From DASPXY01 sp038227745 (GTDB lineage: Bacteria > Planctomycetota > Planctomycetia > Gemmatales > Gemmataceae): a stretch of DNA of 7,893 nucleotides. Shown here one piece after another: positions 5,101 to 7,893 of this stretch (within the stretch, counting starts at the first letter, position 1; each line of letters starts with the position of its first letter). The notes beneath the pieces were generated by a model. It saw only the letters and a list, made by a program, of their open reading frames with translations. It did no database searches and was not told the DNA's origin. Location: positions 1 through 7,893 of the forward strand of contig JBBRPS010000488.1 in assembly GCA_038227745.1 (NCBI GenBank), read 5' to 3'. The position numbers were made by a program, and so were the translations under genes.

Positions 5101-7668
5101 TCAACCCCCCTCCGCATTCTCCGATTTCGGCGCGGGTTCCAGGTCGGCAAACAGGCTCAGCTCCTGTTCCGACGTCCCGCGGCGCGGGCGACGCCGGGTC
5201 GGCGTCGGCCGCTGTTTCGTCTCGACGTGGTGCGCCTCCAGGTCGGTGAGCACCGCGCGCGCCCGCTCGAGCACCTCCTCCGGCATGCCCGCCAGCTGCG
5301 CGACGTGGATGCCGTAACTCTTGTCGGCGCTGCCCGCGGCAATTTTGTGCAGGAAGACGATCTCGTCCTGCCACTCGCGCACCAGCACGTTGTAGTTGCG
5401 CAGCCCCGGCAGCGTCTCGGCGAGCTGCGCCAGCTCGTGGTAGTGGGTCGCGAACAGCGCCCGGCAGCCGGAGTGGTTGTGCAGGTACTCGGTGATGGCC
5501 CAGGCGATCGAGACGCCGTCGTAGGTGCTGGTGCCGCGACCGATCTCGTCGAGGATGACGAGGCTGCGCGCCGTCGCGTTGTTCAGGATGTTCGCCGCCT
5601 CCGTCATCTCCACCATGAACGTGCTGTGCCCGCGGTTCAGCTCGTCGCTCGCCCCGACGCGCGTGAAGATGCGGTCGGCGACGCCCACCTTCGCCTGCCG
5701 CGCCGGCACGAAGCTGCCCATCTGTGCCATCAGCGTCAGCAGGGCGACCTGACGGATGAACGTGCTCTTTCCGGACATATTCGGTCCGGTAATGATCCAT
5801 AGGTGGCCCTGGTCCGGGCCGAAAACGACATCATTGGGCACGAAGGTGCCCGGGGGCAGCGTCTGGTCGAGGACGGGGTGGCGGCCGTCGCGGACCTCCA
5901 GCACCGGCGCGTCGCACAGCTCGGGGCGGCAATACTGGCGCGACGCCGCCAGCTCGCCCAGGCCGGCCAGGACGTCGAGGGTCGTCAGGACCTCGGCGGC
6001 CTGCAGCAGCCGCGGCGTCTGCCCCGCCACGCGGTCGCGCAGCGCCACGAACAGCTCGTACTCGCGCTGCTGCCCTTTTTCCTCCGCACCGAGCACCTTC
6101 TCCTCGTACTCCTTCAGCTCCGCCGTGGTGTAGCGCTCGGCGTTCTTCAGCGTGCCGACGCGCTTGTAGTTGGCGGGGATCTTCGCCGCGTGCGTGTGTG
6201 TAATTTCGAGGTAGTAGCCGAAGATCTTGTTGAAGCCGACCTTCAGCGACCCGATGCCGGTCCGGGTGATCTCGCTCGCCTGGAAGTGGGCGATCCAATC
6301 CTTGCCGCCGCGGGCGATGTTGCGCAGCTCGTCCAGCTCCGCGTTGTAGCCCGTGCGGATCACGCCCCCCTCCTTGGCGCTGACCGGCGGGTCTTCGACC
6401 AGGGCGGCGTCGAGCGCCTCGCGCAGGTCCGGGCACAGCTCCAGGCGCGACTCCAGTTCGCACAGCAGGGCGGCCCGGCGTGCGGTCACCTTAGCCTTGA
6501 CGCGCGGCAAGAGGCGCAGTGTCCGGGCGATGGCGGCCAGGTCGCGCGGCGTGGCCCGGCCGGTGCTGACGCGGGCCGTCAGCCGCTGCAGGTCGGCGGC
6601 GTCGCCCAGCGCGGCGCGCAGGTCCTGCCTCAGCCCCTGCTCGGCGCGCAGCTCGCCGACAGCGTCGAGGCGGGCCTCGATGCCGGCGCGGTCGGCCAGC
6701 GGCGCCGTCAGCCACTCCTGGAGCAAGCGGGCGCCCGCTGGCGTGGCCGTGCGGTCGAGGGCCGAGAGCAGCGACCCCTCCCGGCCGCCCTCGCGGAGGG
6801 TGCGCGTCAGCTCCAGGCTGCGGCGCGTCACCTCGTCGAGCAGGAGGAACTGCTCCTGACGGTAGGGCCGCAGCCGGGTCAGGTGCGCCAGCTGTGCCTT
6901 GAGCGTTTCTTGCAAATACAGCAGCAGGGCGCCGGCGGTGGCGAGGCAGGCCTGGGCGTCGTCGAAGCCGAAGCCGGCGAGCGTGGTGACGCCGAAGTGG
7001 TGGTGGAGCACGCCGCGGGCGGAGTCCGCCTCGAACGTCCAGTCGGGGCGCGGCGTCAGCATCACGTTGGGGCAGGGCGTGCGCAGGAAGTCGCCGAAGC
7101 GGCCCAGCTCGCGCTCGGCGACGAGGCATTCCGACGGGGCGAGGCGGCCCAGCTCGTTGGCGAGGCGCTCCCAGGTGAAGTCGGCGGCGTGGAACTGCCC
7201 CGTGGACAGCTCGACCCAGGCGGCGCCGACGTTCGGGCCGCGGGCGGTGAGGGTGACGAGGTGGTTCGACTGGCGCGGGTCGAGCAGGTCGTCCTCGGTG
7301 ACGGTGCCGGGCGTGACGACGCGCGTGACCTCGCGGCGGACGAGGCCCTTGGCCAGGGCGGCGTCCTCGACCTGGTCGCAGATGGCGATGCGGTGGCCGG
7401 CGTGCAGGAGCTTGCGCAGGTAGCCTTCGAGGGCGTGGTGGGGGAAGCCCGCCATGGGCACGGTCTTGTCGCGGCTGGTGAGCGTCAGGCCCAGGACACG
7501 GGCGGCGACCTCGGCATCCTCGTCGAACAGCTCGTAGAAGTCGCCCATGCGGAAGAGCAGCAGCATGCCGGGGTGGCGTGCCCGCGCCTCGCGGTACTGC
7601 TGCATCATGGGGGTGTTGAGCGCCCTGGCCCGCTGGGCCTCGTCCGCCGTGCGTGTTCCGTCAGCCAT
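5101..7668 (-). CDS. mutS: DNA mismatch repair protein MutS
   Basis: MutS recognises base mismatches and small loops and, in an ATP-dependent clamp state, recruits MutL. The 855 residues match MutS1 length and domain order. Domain I (about 18-130) has the mismatch-reading F44-Y-E46 in 'FRMGDFYELF'. The connector (about 138-265) and the core/lever/clamp (about 285-580, with 'GFNKIFGYYLEIT') follow. The ABC-type ATPase (about 590-780) has Walker A 'GPNMSGKST' (628-636), the signature loop 'DELNRGHSTFMVEM', Walker B 'LVILDEIGRGTST' (703-715) and the switch His in 'FATHYHEL' (H742). The C-terminal helix-turn-helix dimer segment is 'KSYGIHVAQLAGMPEEVLERA'-like (783-803). The tail carries 'QELSLF' (835-840), matching the QxxLxF sliding-clamp motif. 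The start at 7668 is chosen over an in-frame GTG at 7698 because AGGACAGG precedes it and the extra residues are not MutS-like. No frameshift or missing catalytic residue is seen. mutL is not in the window. Confidence 0.98.
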   Translation of the reverse strand: MADGTRTADEAQRARALNTPMMQQYREARARHPGMLLLFRMGDFYELFDEDAEVAARVLGLTLTSRDKTVPMAGFPHHALEGYLRKLLHAGHRIAICDQVEDAALAKGLVRREVTRVVTPGTVTEDDLLDPRQSNHLVTLTARGPNVGAAWVELSTGQFHAADFTWERLANELGRLAPSECLVAERELGRFGDFLRTPCPNVMLTPRPDWTFEADSARGVLHHHFGVTTLAGFGFDDAQACLATAGALLLYLQETLKAQLAHLTRLRPYRQEQFLLLDEVTRRSLELTRTLREGGREGSLLSALDRTATPAGARLLQEWLTAPLADRAGIEARLDAVGELRAEQGLRQDLRAALGDAADLQRLTARVSTGRATPRDLAAIARTLRLLPRVKAKVTARRAALLCELESRLELCPDLREALDAALVEDPPVSAKEGGVIRTGYNAELDELRNIARGGKDWIAHFQASEITRTGIGSLKVGFNKIFGYYLEITHTHAAKIPANYKRVGTLKNAERYTTAELKEYEEKVLGAEEKGQQREYELFVALRDRVAGQTPRLLQAAEVLTTLDVLAGLGELAASRQYCRPELCDAPVLEVRDGRHPVLDQTLPPGTFVPNDVVFGPDQGHLWIITGPNMSGKSTFIRQVALLTLMAQMGSFVPARQAKVGVADRIFTRVGASDELNRGHSTFMVEMTEAANILNNATARSLVILDEIGRGTSTYDGVSIAWAITEYLHNHSGCRALFATHYHELAQLAETLPGLRNYNVLVREWQDEIVFLHKIAAGSADKSYGIHVAQLAGMPEEVLERARAVLTDLEAHHVETKQRPTPTRRRPRRGTSEQELSLFADLEPAPKSENAEGG

Positions 7669-7820
7669 AACCTGTCCTGGAGTGAGCCCCGTGGACACAC
7701 GGGGTGAGGTATTTCGCCCCCCTCAAGACACGGGGCGGTGGTGCTTGAGGCTGCACCTGCAATCCCAGTCTCAGGCCGTCCCCCTCCGCGTCGTCGCGGG
7801 GCACTTTGGAGTGCGGCGCT
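7669..7820. other. mutS leader / intergenic region
   Basis: No gene is visible. On the - strand the mutS Shine-Dalgarno AGGACAGG occupies 7671-7678. Two small inverted repeats lie just upstream: CCCCGTG with CACGGGG (7687-7693/7698-7704, 4-base loop) and CCTCAAG with CTTGAGG (7721-7727/7744-7750). A third, GCACT with AGTGC, is at 7801-7805/7810-7814. None matches a known operator or riboswitch, and I could not find a convincing -35/-10 pair. Confidence 0.5.
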
Positions 7821-7893
7821 CGGCGCCGCTTTCTCTCTTTCTTTCTCTCGCTCCAGGCCTCGGGGCAGAAAAGAAAGAGAGAAAGCGGCGCCG
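7821..7893. repeat. 24-bp perfect inverted repeat with pyrimidine/purine stem, at window edge
   Basis: Bases 7821-7844 pair exactly with 7870-7893 around a 25-base loop. The outer 8 bases, CGGCGCCG, are themselves palindromic; the inner stem is a homopyrimidine tract (7829-7849) facing a homopurine tract (7867-7885). The right arm ends at the last base of the window, so the repeat may be longer. It could be a bidirectional terminator for mutS-side and off-window genes, or one copy of a dispersed repeat. An alternative short hairpin (7813-7819/7823-7829) overlaps its left arm. Confidence 0.8.

Noticed and set aside
5803..7707. Very long open frame on the + strand opposite mutS (634 codons)
   Set aside because: It is the mirror of a GC-rich real gene: composition is Arg/Ala/Gln/Val-rich with no domain, and MutS on the other strand has every motif.
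1..7893. tRNA, rRNA or other structured RNA genes
   Set aside because: No cloverleaf with a T-loop motif, rRNA-like stretch or known riboswitch core was seen in the non-coding gaps.

Overview
The window is GC-rich bacterial DNA, most likely from a planctomycete or a relative. The best evidence is the DUF1501 protein with a Tat-type 'CDG-SRR-FL' N-terminus, a family greatly expanded in Planctomycetota, supported by the strong G/C third-position bias and the dispersed 'GTAGGGTGGGCA' type inverted repeats. The lineage is inferred from gene content and was not tested by search.

Layout. On the + strand, the left edge holds the 3' end of a CAP-domain (SCP/PR-1) secreted protein gene (1-231). A short broken second copy of the CAP core follows directly (240-302), then a complete membrane acyl-CoA/fatty-acid desaturase (435-1472). 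All remaining genes are on the - strand. Reading from the right, these are mutS (7668-5101), a small retropepsin-like aspartyl protease (5041-4607), a tentative 62-residue exported protein (4500-4312), a DUF1501 Tat-exported protein (3961-2579) and a CtBP-type D-2-hydroxyacid dehydrogenase (2483-1488). The desaturase and the dehydrogenase converge with only 15 bases between their stop codons.

The most unusual non-coding structure is at 4126-4304. Two large inverted repeats stand almost back to back: a perfect 40-bp hairpin with a 3-base loop, and a 33-bp near-perfect inverted repeat whose arms are themselves partly palindromic. They look like REP/BIME-like or small non-autonomous mobile repeats between the tentative small gene and the DUF1501 gene. 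A third large hairpin, with a homopyrimidine/homopurine stem, lies at the right edge (7821-7893) and may continue outside the window.

The genes do not form one evident pathway. MutS is housekeeping mismatch repair. The protease lies 59 bases downstream in the same direction and may be co-transcribed. The DUF1501 gene and the dehydrogenase are separated by a strong hairpin that probably limits readthrough. I see no convincing new multi-gene system. The items worth a second look are the paired palindromes, the decayed CAP copy that runs in frame into the desaturase, and the mutS-protease pairing.
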